A stretch of 64,000 nucleotides of DNA from Candidatus Nitrosotalea sinensis (GCF_900143675.1 NZ_FRFC01000005.1:124001-188000); one strand, 5' to 3'. Positions 34,662 to 44,935 are shown, numbered from the stretch's first letter. The notes: generated by a model not told the origin, from the sequence alone. Numbers and translations: made by a program.

Positions 34662-34856
34662 AATGCAAAGTGATATCAAGCATATTTTGTTTTAGAGTCC
34701 AGAATTGTAAAACGCAATCAGATTTTATCAAAAAAAACAGAAAAATAAATTCATAAAATAGAAAAATACCAATTTTGCGCAATACCTTCGAAAGAGCCTT
34801 GAATATTAGACATTACACCTAAGGATAAATACAACAGATAAAGCTAACATGACTAG

Positions 34857-36026
34857 TTGAGCAACCTCATACTTAGATCGGAAATATTAAACAGACTAGT
34901 AGACGGTAGGACCCCATCAAGAGAGGAAGCACATGCCATATATCAAGACGCTAAAGATGATCCCCTAGAGATCTACAAAGTATCGCAGTTTCTTAGAACC
35001 AAGAATAAAGGAATCACTGTTACTTATTCCAGAAAAGCATTCTTTAATTTGATAAATCTCTGCCGTGACACATGTTCTTATTGCACATACAAATCAGAAC
35101 CCAACCAAGCCAAACTTTCCATGATGTCAAAAAATGAAGTTACAGAACTTGTCAATATTGCAAAAAAATACCATTGTACTGAAGCATTATTTGTTACAGG
35201 AGAGAGACCAGAACAGAAATACCAAGAAGCCAAAGAGTGGCTCAAGAAAAATGGATTTTCCAGTACTGCGGAATATTTGGCAGAAGCATCAGATATTGCA
35301 CTAAAAGGCGGATTATTTCCCCACACAAACGCTGGAAATTTGACAAAAGATGAGATGAGACAGCTAAGAGAGACAAACGTAAGCTTAGGACTAATGCTTG
35401 AAAATGCAAGTAAGAGACTTGCAGAGGAAGGTATGCCACATCAATTTGCACCAAGCAAGAATCCAAGTGCAAGAATAAAGACTCTACAAAATGCAGGAGA
35501 ACTAGACATTCCAATGACCACCGGGTTACTTGTCGGAATAGGAGAAAGTCCAGAAGAGTTGATTGATTCAATTTATGTCATAAAAGAGATACATGAAAGA
35601 TATCACAACATACAAGAGATAATATTACAAAACTTTCATCCAAAACAAGATACGCTCATGAGATCAAACCCAACACCACATGAAAGATATTTCAAGACAA
35701 TAGTTGCATTGACCAGAATAATAATGCCAGATATGAATATCCAGATACCACCAAATCTCTCCCCCGCGTCATATTCATCATTTTTATCAACTGGAATTAA
35801 TGACTGGGGAGGAATATCGCCCATAACACAAGATTATGTAAATCCGGAATTTCCATGGCCAAAGATTGAGGAGGTTGACAAGAGATGCACTGAGGCAGGA
35901 TTTAATCTCAGAGCAAGATTCCCAGTTTACCCAGAGTTCTTTGGAATGGTAAATCATACCCTTAGAGAGAAAATGTATGCAGTGGCAGATTCAGACAACC
36001 TAGTAAACAAGGAGTATTCAAAATGA
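34857..36026 (+). CDS. cofG: FO synthase subunit CofG
   Basis: A 389-residue radical SAM enzyme starting at TTG 34857. The iron-sulfur cysteines are C69, C73 and C76 in CRDTCSYC. With CofH it makes 7,8-didemethyl-8-hydroxy-5-deazariboflavin, the chromophore of coenzyme F420. Family blocks include TGERPEQKYQEA and GLLVGIGESPEEL. Its end overlaps the cofH start by four bases, indicating coupled translation. Confidence 0.95.
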   Translation: MSNLILRSEILNRLVDGRTPSREEAHAIYQDAKDDPLEIYKVSQFLRTKNKGITVTYSRKAFFNLINLCRDTCSYCTYKSEPNQAKLSMMSKNEVTELVNIAKKYHCTEALFVTGERPEQKYQEAKEWLKKNGFSSTAEYLAEASDIALKGGLFPHTNAGNLTKDEMRQLRETNVSLGLMLENASKRLAEEGMPHQFAPSKNPSARIKTLQNAGELDIPMTTGLLVGIGESPEELIDSIYVIKEIHERYHNIQEIILQNFHPKQDTLMRSNPTPHERYFKTIVALTRIIMPDMNIQIPPNLSPASYSSFLSTGINDWGGISPITQDYVNPEFPWPKIEEVDKRCTEAGFNLRARFPVYPEFFGMVNHTLREKMYAVADSDNLVNKEYSK

Positions 36027-37288
36027 ATACACAGACTGCATTGTTTGATTCACTATTAAGAAACTCAGACCCGTTGATATCAGGTACTCTAAATCGTGCA
36101 CTAGATGAAAAAGAGATTTCCGTAAAAGAGGCAACCACCTTGTTTAATGCACAAGGAATAGATTTTCACATGATTGGAATTGTGGCAGATGAATTGCGCA
36201 GAAGAAGGGTAGGGGACATTGTCACATATGTTGTGAATCGAAACATCAATTTTACAAATGTGTGCATAAAACAGTGTGGTTTCTGTGCATTTAGCAGAGA
36301 TTTTCGCCAGGAGGAAGGATATTTTCTTCCAACTGACGAGATAGTCAGGCGTGCAAAGGAAGCACATATGTTAGGAGCCACAGAGGTTTGCGTTCAAGCA
36401 GGCCTTCCACCAGACATGAATGCAGATACATATGAGAACATCTGCAGAGCGATAAAGACAGAGGTTGGAGACATCCACATACATGGATTTTCACCTGAAG
36501 AAGTTTTGTACGGTTCAATTAGATCAAATGTGTCAATAAGAGAATATTTGCTTAGACTAAAAGAGGCAGGGGTAAACTCGTTACCCGGTACAGCTGCAGA
36601 GATTTTAGATCAACAAATGAGAGACAAAATATCACCTGGAAGAATCAGTGTAGATAAATGGACAGAGGTAATCAAAACAGCACACAAGATTGGAATACCA
36701 TCAACATCCACCATAATGTTCGGACATATGGAATCACCAGAAGACAGGGCAAAACACATGGGGTTGATAAGAGAGATACAAAAGGAGACAGGAGGATTTA
36801 CAGAATTTGTTCCGTTGAACTTTATCCATACAGAGGCACCCATGTACAAAGAACACTGGAATGTCAACATACGAAATGGCGCAGACGGCAGAGATGTACT
36901 TCTCATGCATGCAGTAGCAAGAATCATGTTCAACAATCACATAAACAACATACAGACATCATGGGTTAAAGAAGGAGCAGGAATGGCACAATTATCACTC
37001 TCTTGGGGAGCAAATGATTTTGGAGGTACTTTGATAAATGAAAGTATATCAACATCAGCAGGAGCAGGACATGGTCAATTGCTCAAACCAAAAGATATTC
37101 GACGTTTGATAAGACAAGTAGGAAGAATTCCTGCTCAGAGGGCCACATCATACAAAATACTAAAGGTATTTTCTTCAGAAGACAGCACGGATCCCCTTGA
37201 TGAAGTACAAAATGTATCACAGTTTGGATCATATCATGAATTGATAAAACTTGACGGGTACAGATACAAGAGCAATAGGCGAAGATAA
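36023..37288 (+). CDS. cofH: FO synthase subunit CofH
   Basis: A 421-residue radical SAM enzyme with C81, C85 and C88 in CIKQCGFC. It joins the ribityl pyrimidine precursor to tyrosine-derived carbon in the first half of FO synthesis. The blocks HIHGFSPEEVLYGS and TSTIMFGHMESPEDRAKH are typical for CofH, as is TSWVKEGAGMAQLSL near the end. It lies between cofG (four-base overlap) and the TldE-like gene, which starts directly after its stop. Confidence 0.95.
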   Translation: MNTQTALFDSLLRNSDPLISGTLNRALDEKEISVKEATTLFNAQGIDFHMIGIVADELRRRRVGDIVTYVVNRNINFTNVCIKQCGFCAFSRDFRQEEGYFLPTDEIVRRAKEAHMLGATEVCVQAGLPPDMNADTYENICRAIKTEVGDIHIHGFSPEEVLYGSIRSNVSIREYLLRLKEAGVNSLPGTAAEILDQQMRDKISPGRISVDKWTEVIKTAHKIGIPSTSTIMFGHMESPEDRAKHMGLIREIQKETGGFTEFVPLNFIHTEAPMYKEHWNVNIRNGADGRDVLLMHAVARIMFNNHINNIQTSWVKEGAGMAQLSLSWGANDFGGTLINESISTSAGAGHGQLLKPKDIRRLIRQVGRIPAQRATSYKILKVFSSEDSTDPLDEVQNVSQFGSYHELIKLDGYRYKSNRRR

Positions 37289-38641
37289 TTGTCATATTGT
37301 TATGACATACTGAAGAGATCAAAGGAATTACATCTTGATGAATGCGAGGCAATATCAATTCAAAAAGATATCATCACCGTAAGAATAACAGATTCGGAGA
37401 TAGCAGAAACAAAACACAATAGAGAGAAATCATTTGCAGTACGAATCATAGACAAGAAAAAGATAATGTCTGCAAGAACTACAGAAAATGAAAATGATTT
37501 GGTAGAAAGAGCATTGCAAGCAAGAGCATTTGTAAGGCCAATGAATTTGTGGGATACGCTTCCATATCCTTCAGCATATACAACAACAGAAAGAACGTAT
37601 GATCCTCATCTTGCCAAGATATCAGACACGTCTGCAATAGATATTGCAGAAGAGATGATAAATGCATCACGTCATAAGCATGTGACACGCATTTCAGGAT
37701 CTTTGAACATAGTTTCGGAAACATTTCACATAGTAAACACAAATGGTATTGATTATTCAGACAAATCTACCTTTATTGCAGGAACGATAAACACAGAATC
37801 AGAGACAGGAAACAATGCAGTAAGTGGGATAGGCGCAGATTGCTCCAGAACCAGAGACCGATTTTCTGCACATAGGGTAGGAAGTGATGCTTCTGAGATG
37901 TGTGTGAGTTCTATCAATCCACAAAAAGTTGAGCAAGACACATATCAAATAATATTTGATCCTTATGCATTTGGAGATCTGTTATCGTTTGTATTTTCTG
38001 CAAACTTTAATCTAAAAACATATTCTGAAAAACGAAGTTGTTTTTCTGGAAAATTTGGAGAAAAAATTTCAGACGACAATCTAACTATTATGGACGATCC
38101 ACATGCTCCGGAGGGCATAGGCAGTAAACCATTTGATGACGAAGGAGTTCCCACCAAGCCACAGTATTTGATAAACTCAGGAATCTTTTCAGGCTTATTT
38201 TCAGATTCATTTGAAGCATTCAAAAATCAAAAAAGATCTAGCGCTAATGCAGCACGGCCAGGTTCACCGATGGGAAGGTCTACCCAGCCACTAACTGTCC
38301 CGCAGCCCCACAATCTAAGAGTTGTCGATGGAAAATACTCAAGAGAAGAAATCATAAAAAATACCAAAAAAGGCCTTCGGGTAGGAAGATTGTGGTACAC
38401 ATATCCAATAAATCCAGAACAGGGAGATTTTTCATGTACTGCAAGAAGCGGCGTCAAGATAATAAAAGACGGAAAAATATCCAGTCCTGGAAAATCTGTG
38501 AGAATAGTTCATAATCTAAAGACTATACTTGCAAACATTGTATCAATTGGAAATGATTCAAGAAATATTTTGCAATGGCATTCACTTCCATCGATAACAC
38601 CTACCATCAGTGTTTCAGGCATACCTGTGACATCACTTTAG
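37289..38641 (+). CDS. TldE/PmbA-like metalloprotease subunit
   Basis: A 450-residue protein of the TldD/PmbA family starting at TTG 37289, directly after the cofH stop. The conserved FDDEGVPTKP block and the C-terminal ...PEQGDFSCTARSG... region are present. I do not see the HExxxH zinc motif of the catalytic TldD subunit, so this is probably the TldE partner; no tldD is in the window. The pair trims or processes peptides. Its position directly behind the F420 genes may be transcriptional convenience only. Confidence 0.85.
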   Translation: MSYCYDILKRSKELHLDECEAISIQKDIITVRITDSEIAETKHNREKSFAVRIIDKKKIMSARTTENENDLVERALQARAFVRPMNLWDTLPYPSAYTTTERTYDPHLAKISDTSAIDIAEEMINASRHKHVTRISGSLNIVSETFHIVNTNGIDYSDKSTFIAGTINTESETGNNAVSGIGADCSRTRDRFSAHRVGSDASEMCVSSINPQKVEQDTYQIIFDPYAFGDLLSFVFSANFNLKTYSEKRSCFSGKFGEKISDDNLTIMDDPHAPEGIGSKPFDDEGVPTKPQYLINSGIFSGLFSDSFEAFKNQKRSSANAARPGSPMGRSTQPLTVPQPHNLRVVDGKYSREEIIKNTKKGLRVGRLWYTYPINPEQGDFSCTARSGVKIIKDGKISSPGKSVRIVHNLKTILANIVSIGNDSRNILQWHSLPSITPTISVSGIPVTSL

Positions 38642-39642
38642 ACGGACTGTAAGACAAATTGCATTCCAATCCCAATTGCATACAACACAAGCAGTAAGAT
38701 GCCTGATTTTAGGCCTAGTTTGTTTTTGAACATCGGAATTAACGCAACTATAGTAATTACTGTGACAAGTATCATTTGATATTCCAGTATTGAGGTATTA
38801 GGAATCTTTGCTGTAATTCCCTTGTAGCTCATTGCCGCAAATACTGCGACTGATAAAAGCAAGGTATTGTTTAGTATTTTAGAACCAAGCACGTTAGCAA
38901 CTGCTATTGATGCTCCTCCTGCACCTTTTCTAGCAAGCAATATCATTGATATTTTTTCAGGCATCTCACCTGCAATAGGACTGACTATTACTGCCAGTAC
39001 TACAATAGAGACTCCGAGATCAACTGATACCCCCTCAAGGGCATGTACAAATGGTTCTGCACCAATAAAAATTCCAACAGTACCGGCTACAAAAAGAATC
39101 ATAGCCCTAGCAAAGTGTTTTTTCGGTTTGATTTGAGAGTCTTCATGTAGATTTTTTTCAAGAGGTATGACTTTTTTTTCTTTTTTCATTTCTCTGAAAG
39201 CAAACGCAAGATAGACTGCAAACATTCCAGAGAAGAATATTCCATCCAATACATCATAACCGTCAATGAACAATATTGCACCAGCAACAGCTGTTAATAC
39301 AAGGAAGATTTTGTCCAATCCAAACTCTTTTACATTTATGAATTTTTCAGGAGCCTTGGAAAGTCTTGTTGTTGCAATTATTAGCATTATTGCAAGTCCA
39401 AAGGTCATCATAAACAAATTGCTTCCAAGTGCAGAACCCAGAGCTGCACCATACGAACCATCTTTTGCTGCAGCCACAACAATTCCAATCTCAGGCAGTG
39501 TTGTTGCAATGCTCAAAAGAGTCCTTCCTACAAACCTGCCGCCCCATCTTTCAGCAAGGTGCTCTGCACCATCAGACAAAAGCCAACTTGCAAAAATTAA
39601 TTCCCCAAGCCAGCCAAGAAGTATCAGGATATTTTCTGCCAA
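38638..39642 (-). CDS. Sodium/calcium exchanger family protein (CaCA, YrbG-like)
   Basis: A 334-residue membrane protein with ten helices in two inverted halves. The alpha repeats are SIATTLPEIGIVVAAAKDGSYGAALGSALGSNLF in the first half and GEMPEKISMILLARKGAGGASIAVANVLGSKI in the second, both with the acidic residue that binds the cation. It exports calcium or a similar cation using sodium or protons. Its stop overlaps that of the TldE-like gene by four bases from the opposite strand. Confidence 0.9.
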   Translation of the reverse strand: MAENILILLGWLGELIFASWLLSDGAEHLAERWGGRFVGRTLLSIATTLPEIGIVVAAAKDGSYGAALGSALGSNLFMMTFGLAIMLIIATTRLSKAPEKFINVKEFGLDKIFLVLTAVAGAILFIDGYDVLDGIFFSGMFAVYLAFAFREMKKEKKVIPLEKNLHEDSQIKPKKHFARAMILFVAGTVGIFIGAEPFVHALEGVSVDLGVSIVVLAVIVSPIAGEMPEKISMILLARKGAGGASIAVANVLGSKILNNTLLLSVAVFAAMSYKGITAKIPNTSILEYQMILVTVITIVALIPMFKNKLGLKSGILLLVLYAIGIGMQFVLQSV

Positions 39643-39704
39643 TACACTACTACACTAAACCTTGTTCTATTATTTGTGACTACATAAGAGCAGAGAGAGA
39701 CAGG

Positions 39705-39938
39705 TTAGTCTTTTACAATTATCATTGTAAGGGTGGATTTTATTCCATCTAGTTTGCGTACCTGTGTGGTTATTGCTTCCCTCAATGTTTCCATAGAATC
39801 AGATTCCAACACCATCAAAACATCATACACTCCATACACTGGATACACCTCTTTTACATGAGGAATTTTTTTTATCTCATTTACAATAGTGGTCTCTTTC
39901 CCAAGTTCTGCATTAATTAGGACAAATGCACTATGCAT
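39705..39938 (-). CDS. Stand-alone Lrp/AsnC ligand-binding (RAM) domain
   Basis: A 77-residue protein consisting only of the RAM ligand-binding domain of Lrp/AsnC regulators (AFVLINAELGKE, HVKEVYPVYGVYDVLMVLE). No DNA-binding domain is present. Such solo domains bind amino acids and may pair with full-length Lrp proteins. A related copy is encoded at 45782. Confidence 0.88.
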   Translation of the reverse strand: MHSAFVLINAELGKETTIVNEIKKIPHVKEVYPVYGVYDVLMVLESDSMETLREAITTQVRKLDGIKSTLTMIIVKD

Positions 39939-40037
39939 GAAGTGACTGCATACGTCTAGAATAAAAACAAATTGAAATTGTTCAAAAAAGCTAGCAGTAA
40001 GCTCAAAAAATTCATCTAGCTAGAATTAATAAGGTAT

Positions 40038-40057
40038 ATTACCGTACTATTACCGTA
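40038..40057. promoter_or_regulatory. Direct repeat of ATTACCGTA directly before a regulator start codon
   Basis: ATTACCGTA occurs at 40038-40046 and 40049-40057, 11 bases apart (about one helical turn). The second copy ends two bases before the ATG of the winged-helix gene. The placement suits autoregulation of a leaderless or short-leader message. Confidence 0.5.
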
Positions 40058-40059
40058 AT

Positions 40060-40404
40060 ATGAAGCCCAGAATGACATACATATCAGTAGAAGTAGCAGA
40101 CCACTTTGCGGATTTTATCATAAAAAGAGATGAGCAGATACTTGATGCCGTGAGGACCCGCGCACGAGATTTTAGTACGATATCCATTCTCAAGCTGCTA
40201 TACCAACTAAGGGGCAATCCTATGACATTCTCAGACCTGTATGTCAAGTCAAACATACGAATGAAACGATCATTTCTTAATTACCTCCATCTTTGTATGT
40301 CGTACAATTTTATCAAAAAAGAGCCAAGGGGATCAAACATGGTTTATTCAATTACAGACAAGGGAAGAACCATGCTAGATCTATTCATGCAGAAAAACAA
40401 TTGA
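40060..40404 (+). CDS. Winged-helix transcriptional regulator
   Basis: A 114-residue archaeal winged helix of the HTH_45 type: ISILKLLYQLRGNPMTFSDL, the recognition helix KRSFLNYLHLCMSYNFI and the wing GSNMVYSITDKGRTMLDLF. An extra N-terminal segment of about 30 residues precedes the fold. A tandem direct repeat overlaps its start region. It precedes purM by 40 bases on the same strand. Confidence 0.82.
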   Translation: MKPRMTYISVEVADHFADFIIKRDEQILDAVRTRARDFSTISILKLLYQLRGNPMTFSDLYVKSNIRMKRSFLNYLHLCMSYNFIKKEPRGSNMVYSITDKGRTMLDLFMQKNN

Positions 40405-40444
40405 TGACATAATTCTTTTATTATAATCAGATAGAGCAAAACCA

Positions 40445-41467
40445 TTGGCAATAACTTACAAGGATGCAGGAGTAGATATTAAAAAAATAAAGAAGAGCCA
40501 GGCAAGCATTGGCAGCATCATAGCATCAACCCATAGATTACAGAAAAAGGCAAAGACAATGTCTGGATTTGGCCATTATGCCGGAATTGTCCAGATACCT
40601 GGAGGAACACTACTTGCCACACATACAGACGGTGTTGGAACAAAAGTAATAATCGCGCAGATGATGAAAAAGTACGACACGGTAGGAATTGACTGTGTAG
40701 CAATGAATGTAAACGACATAATATGCACAGGTGCAACACCAATATCTTTTGTTGATTACATTGCAGCAAACAGAAATGATCAAAACATATTCAACAAAAT
40801 AGTTAGAGGTCTAGTCAAAGGTGCATTAGATGCACAGGTACCAATAGTAGGTGGAGAGACTGCAATCCTCCCAGATCTCATATCAGGGAAAAATTTTTCA
40901 TTCGACCTTGCAGGTATGGTAGTAGGCATTCTTGACAAAAAAGAGATGATCCTTGGCAACAAGATAAAACCAGGAGACAAAATCATAGGAATTAACAGTA
41001 GTGGATTGCACTCAAACGGATACTCACTTGCACGCAAAGCACTATTGAAAAAACATTCCATACATGACAGAATCAAAGGCATAGGAGTTTTAGGAAATGC
41101 ACTGTTAGAGCCTACCAAGATCTATGTCAAGCCTGTTTTAGAATCAATTAAAGAGTGCAAAATTCATGGCCTTGCACACATTACAGGAGGCTCTTTTACT
41201 AAATTATTGCGACTCAAAAATACAGGATTTGTTTTAGACAACTTACCACCCACACCCGCCATATTCCAGGCAATCGAGGATCAAGGAGTAGAAAAAGATG
41301 AAATGTACAAGACATTCAACATGGGAATTGGGCTATGTGTCATATCACCAAAAGAAGAATATTACAAGATTAACAGAATCTTCAAAAAACACGGGTTTGT
41401 GACAAGGGAAATAGGTAAGATCATAGAAAAGAAAGGGGTCTACATCAACAAGACAAGGATAGCATGA
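40445..41467 (+). CDS. purM: Phosphoribosylformylglycinamidine cyclo-ligase (AIR synthetase)
   Basis: A 340-residue enzyme of purine synthesis, closing FGAM to aminoimidazole ribonucleotide with ATP. The N-terminal GHYAGIVQIPGGTLLATHTDGVGTK block and the VAMNVNDIICTGATPISFVDYIA nucleotide-binding region are typical, as is the later GLAHITGGSFTKLLRL. The start is TTG at 40445. The length matches PurM. Confidence 0.95.
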   Translation: MAITYKDAGVDIKKIKKSQASIGSIIASTHRLQKKAKTMSGFGHYAGIVQIPGGTLLATHTDGVGTKVIIAQMMKKYDTVGIDCVAMNVNDIICTGATPISFVDYIAANRNDQNIFNKIVRGLVKGALDAQVPIVGGETAILPDLISGKNFSFDLAGMVVGILDKKEMILGNKIKPGDKIIGINSSGLHSNGYSLARKALLKKHSIHDRIKGIGVLGNALLEPTKIYVKPVLESIKECKIHGLAHITGGSFTKLLRLKNTGFVLDNLPPTPAIFQAIEDQGVEKDEMYKTFNMGIGLCVISPKEEYYKINRIFKKHGFVTREIGKIIEKKGVYINKTRIA

Positions 41468-41521
41468 CATGCAAATGATCTTCAGATTAGGATTTAATAC
41501 CCAAATCAATCCAAACACAAT

Positions 41522-43105
41522 GTGCAGATAGAGACTACATTTGAGGACGCGTGTAAAGAGATATGCAAGAACCTCCTTGCTATATCAAGTCCTACAAGTA
41601 ATGATGTAAAAAAGCAAGTCAAGAAAATATGTACAAAATATTCACTCGAGCGAATTCCTAGAAATTATGAGATACTCGCGTCTGTGACAGGATCAGAATA
41701 TATAAAATTACAAAAGGCATTGGTAAGAAAACCAGTCAAGACGGCTTCAGGTGTTGCAGTCATTGCATTGATGCCAAAACCATATGCGTGTCCACATGGC
41801 AGATGTACCTATTGTCCTGGAGGAATTGAGTACAATTCCCCAAATAGTTACACAGGAAGGGAACCATCCACACAAAATGCAATCTTAAACAATTATGATC
41901 CAAAAAAACAAATCTTGAACAAACTTGAGCACTTGATTGCATATGGTCATGACAGTACCAAATTAGAACTTGTCATAGTAGGCGGGACATTTCTTTTCAT
42001 GCCACGAGACTATCAAATTAATTTTATAAAATCATGCTTTGATGCGTTAAATGGATTTGATTCTCCAGATTTAGAATCAGCCAAGAAAAATAATGAAAAG
42101 GCAAATTTTAGAAATGTTGGATTCACCATAGAAACCAAGCCTGATTATTGTAAAAAAGAGCACGTAGATTGGATGTTAGAATACGGTGTGACCAGGGTCG
42201 AGATAGGAGTGCAAAGCCTTCATGACAGAGTATACAAGATAGTAAACAGAGGGCATTCATACAATGATGTGGTAGAATCGTTTGAAATCTCGAAAAATGC
42301 AGGATATAAAATTGTGGCCCATATGATGCCTGGCCTTCCCTCAATGACTCCAGAAGAAGACATTGCTGATTTTAGAAAGTTATTTTCAAATCCTCAGCTA
42401 CGGCCAGACATGTTAAAGATATACCCAACCCTAGTACTTGAGGATACGCCACTTTATTCCATGTACAAGGACGGGAGATACACACCATATTCAGATGATG
42501 ACATGGTGCAAGTTTTGACAGAGATAAAAAAAATAATTCCAAGATGGGCAAGAATAATGAGAGTCCAAAGAGAAATATCATCAGATCAAATAATTGCAGG
42601 GCCAAAGCTTGGCAACCTAAGGCAAATAGTTCAGCAAAATCTACGAAAACAGAATGTGTCATGCAAGTGCATAAGATGTAGGGAGGCAGGACTCTCAGAC
42701 AACATAATGAACATAGATGACATCAAGATGCACCGAGAAGATTATGAATCGTCAAGAGGAGACGAGGTCTTTTTGTCATATGATGATTCAAATGACAAGA
42801 TATTTGGATTTTTAAGACTCAGAATACCCGGCGGCAACATTCACAGAGCTGAGATTTCCGACAACACATGTATTGTTCGAGAACTTCACGTATATGGAAA
42901 ATCATTAAAGCTTGGAGAGAGAGAACAGGACAGTATTCAACACTTGGGATTAGGAAAAAACCTAATGAATGAAGCTGAAAAGATTTCATCAGAAGAGTTT
43001 GATGCCAAGAAATTACTTGTAATTAGTGCAGTGGGCACACGAGAATACTATAGAAAACTTGGTTATACCCCTCTTGGTCCATACATGTCAAAGGATTTGA
43101 GATAA
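41522..43105 (+). CDS. elp3: tRNA uridine-34 carboxymethyl/acetyl transferase Elp3
   Basis: A 527-residue protein with a radical SAM domain (cysteines C90, C95, C98 in ACPHGRCTYCPGG) and a C-terminal GNAT acetyltransferase domain (about 430-527, HLGLGKNLMNEAEKI). It makes the cm5U-type modification at the tRNA wobble position. The GTG at 41522 is the start; the ATG at 41520 hits a stop after three codons. Its stop and the lysS start overlap by one base (ATGA-type overlap), coupling two translation genes. Confidence 0.95.
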   Translation: MQIETTFEDACKEICKNLLAISSPTSNDVKKQVKKICTKYSLERIPRNYEILASVTGSEYIKLQKALVRKPVKTASGVAVIALMPKPYACPHGRCTYCPGGIEYNSPNSYTGREPSTQNAILNNYDPKKQILNKLEHLIAYGHDSTKLELVIVGGTFLFMPRDYQINFIKSCFDALNGFDSPDLESAKKNNEKANFRNVGFTIETKPDYCKKEHVDWMLEYGVTRVEIGVQSLHDRVYKIVNRGHSYNDVVESFEISKNAGYKIVAHMMPGLPSMTPEEDIADFRKLFSNPQLRPDMLKIYPTLVLEDTPLYSMYKDGRYTPYSDDDMVQVLTEIKKIIPRWARIMRVQREISSDQIIAGPKLGNLRQIVQQNLRKQNVSCKCIRCREAGLSDNIMNIDDIKMHREDYESSRGDEVFLSYDDSNDKIFGFLRLRIPGGNIHRAEISDNTCIVRELHVYGKSLKLGEREQDSIQHLGLGKNLMNEAEKISSEEFDAKKLLVISAVGTREYYRKLGYTPLGPYMSKDLR

Positions 43106-44694
43106 TGGAAGAAGAGCAAATAACAATTGGCAGAGGAACGTGGATAGACAAACTTGCAGATGAACTTGTGCAGAGAGAAAAAACCCTTGGGAGAAAAATG
43201 GACTTGCTAAGAGTGGAAAGCGGTCTTGGGGCATCAGGCATACCACATATCGGGAGCCTTGGAGATGCAGTACGAGCATATGGCGTAAAACTTGCTCTTG
43301 AAAATTTTGGATACAAATCTGAATTGATTGCATACTCTGATGACCTTGACGGTCTCCGTAAAATTCCAGAAGGATTGCCAGAGTCTCTAAAAGAACATCT
43401 TGGCAAACCAGTATCATTTATCCCAGATCCATTTGGGTGCCATGACTCATACGGACTACACATGAGTAGCATACTCTTAGATGGGCTGGACAAACTTGGA
43501 ATCAAATACAAGTTCCAGCGAGGTGTAGATACTTATCGAAATGGATTGCTAAAAGACCAGATTCACACAATACTGACAAACAGCCAGAAAATTGGTAAAA
43601 AAATAGCAGAGATGGTAGGACAAGAAAAATACCAAGAGACCCTACCATATTTTCCGGTGTGTGCAAATTGCGGCAGACTGTATACAGCAACATCATATCA
43701 GTACATTGCAGAAGAAAAAAAGATCAAGTACAGATGCATCGATGCAACCATAGGCTCAAAGCAACTCAAGGGGTGTGGACATGATGGAATAGCAGACATT
43801 ACAAAGGATTTGGGCAAGCTTCCATGGAAGGTAGAATTTGCTGCAAGGTGGCACGCATTTGATATTAGATTTGAGGCATACGGTAAGGATATTATGGATT
43901 CAGTAAAAGTAAACGATTGGGTGGCAGAAGATATTTTGAATTTCCCTGCACCAACTCATGTAAAATATGAAATGTTTCTTGACAAGGGCGGAAAAAAGAT
44001 ATCAAAATCACTTGGAAACGTCCTGACATCACAGGCATGGCTCAGATACGGAACCCCAAAAACAATTCTATTGTTGCTTTACAAGAGAATTACAGGAGCT
44101 AGAGAGGTTGGAATTGATGATATTCCAAGCCTCATGGAAGAATACAATGAACTTGAGAACATCTACTTTGGAAAGACCAAGGTGGACAATGTTGCCAAGC
44201 TAACAAGATCTAAAGGATTGTATGAATACGTCAATCTGTTAAATCCTCCAAAGTCACCAGCCCCATATGTTAACTATAGGCTTTTAATTCAACTCTGTAA
44301 GATATTTAGAGAAAATAGAATTGCACTTGTCACCAAGAAACTTGTAGAATACGGTACAATAAAAGAATCAGGCCCAGAGATTGAAAATTTGATAACACTT
44401 GCAGGAAATTATGCCGATGACTATGACAACCCGACAAAAGTAGAAGTCCAATTAGACAACATCTCAAGACAAGCACTAGGCCAACTTGTAAAAATACTTG
44501 GTTCAGAAGATGAACCTTCAGATCTGCAAAATACGATATATCAGATTGCAAAAGATAGTGGAATGCAACCAAAAGACTTGTTTAAAATGTTATACCAGAT
44601 AATACTTGCATCAGACAGAGGTCCCAAGATTGGACCGTTGATACTTGACATTGGGCGAAAAAAAGTGGCCGACTCTATTACAGGATACCTCTAA
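43105..44694 (+). CDS. lysS: Lysyl-tRNA synthetase, class I
   Basis: A 529-residue class I enzyme, the archaeal LysRS type. The nucleotide-binding HIGH-like signature is PHIGS (47-51) and the KMSKS loop is KISKS near residue 300. A zinc site appears as CANCGRLY with a later CIDATIGSKQLKGCGHDG. It charges tRNA-Lys. It is translationally coupled to elp3, which modifies U34, present in tRNA-Lys(UUU). Confidence 0.95.
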   Translation: MEEEQITIGRGTWIDKLADELVQREKTLGRKMDLLRVESGLGASGIPHIGSLGDAVRAYGVKLALENFGYKSELIAYSDDLDGLRKIPEGLPESLKEHLGKPVSFIPDPFGCHDSYGLHMSSILLDGLDKLGIKYKFQRGVDTYRNGLLKDQIHTILTNSQKIGKKIAEMVGQEKYQETLPYFPVCANCGRLYTATSYQYIAEEKKIKYRCIDATIGSKQLKGCGHDGIADITKDLGKLPWKVEFAARWHAFDIRFEAYGKDIMDSVKVNDWVAEDILNFPAPTHVKYEMFLDKGGKKISKSLGNVLTSQAWLRYGTPKTILLLLYKRITGAREVGIDDIPSLMEEYNELENIYFGKTKVDNVAKLTRSKGLYEYVNLLNPPKSPAPYVNYRLLIQLCKIFRENRIALVTKKLVEYGTIKESGPEIENLITLAGNYADDYDNPTKVEVQLDNISRQALGQLVKILGSEDEPSDLQNTIYQIAKDSGMQPKDLFKMLYQIILASDRGPKIGPLILDIGRKKVADSITGYL

Positions 44695-44697
44695 AAT

Positions 44698-44886
44698 ATG
44701 GCACACAGTGAGCACAACAGGCCAAAGGGTAGCGGAGTAATACTCATCGCAATTGGAATTTTAATATTCTTTTTTGCACCAAGATATTATACAAAAGATC
44801 TTGTGGGTGGCATGGTCATCATGGTACTTGGATTTGTGCTAGGCGGAATTGGTTTTTACCTTGCCTTTTTGAAGAGACGAACGTAA
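44698..44886 (+). CDS. Small two-helix membrane protein
   Basis: A 62-residue protein with two hydrophobic helices (GVILIAIGILIFFFAP and GMVIMVLGFVLGGIGFYLAF) and short basic ends. It starts three bases after the lysS stop. Such proteins are common in Nitrososphaerota; no function is known. Confidence 0.7.
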   Translation: MAHSEHNRPKGSGVILIAIGILIFFFAPRYYTKDLVGGMVIMVLGFVLGGIGFYLAFLKRRT

Positions 44887-44935
44887 ATTTCAGACAAAAA
44901 GGAATACTTTTCTTACCATATGACAGAGTTTTCTC

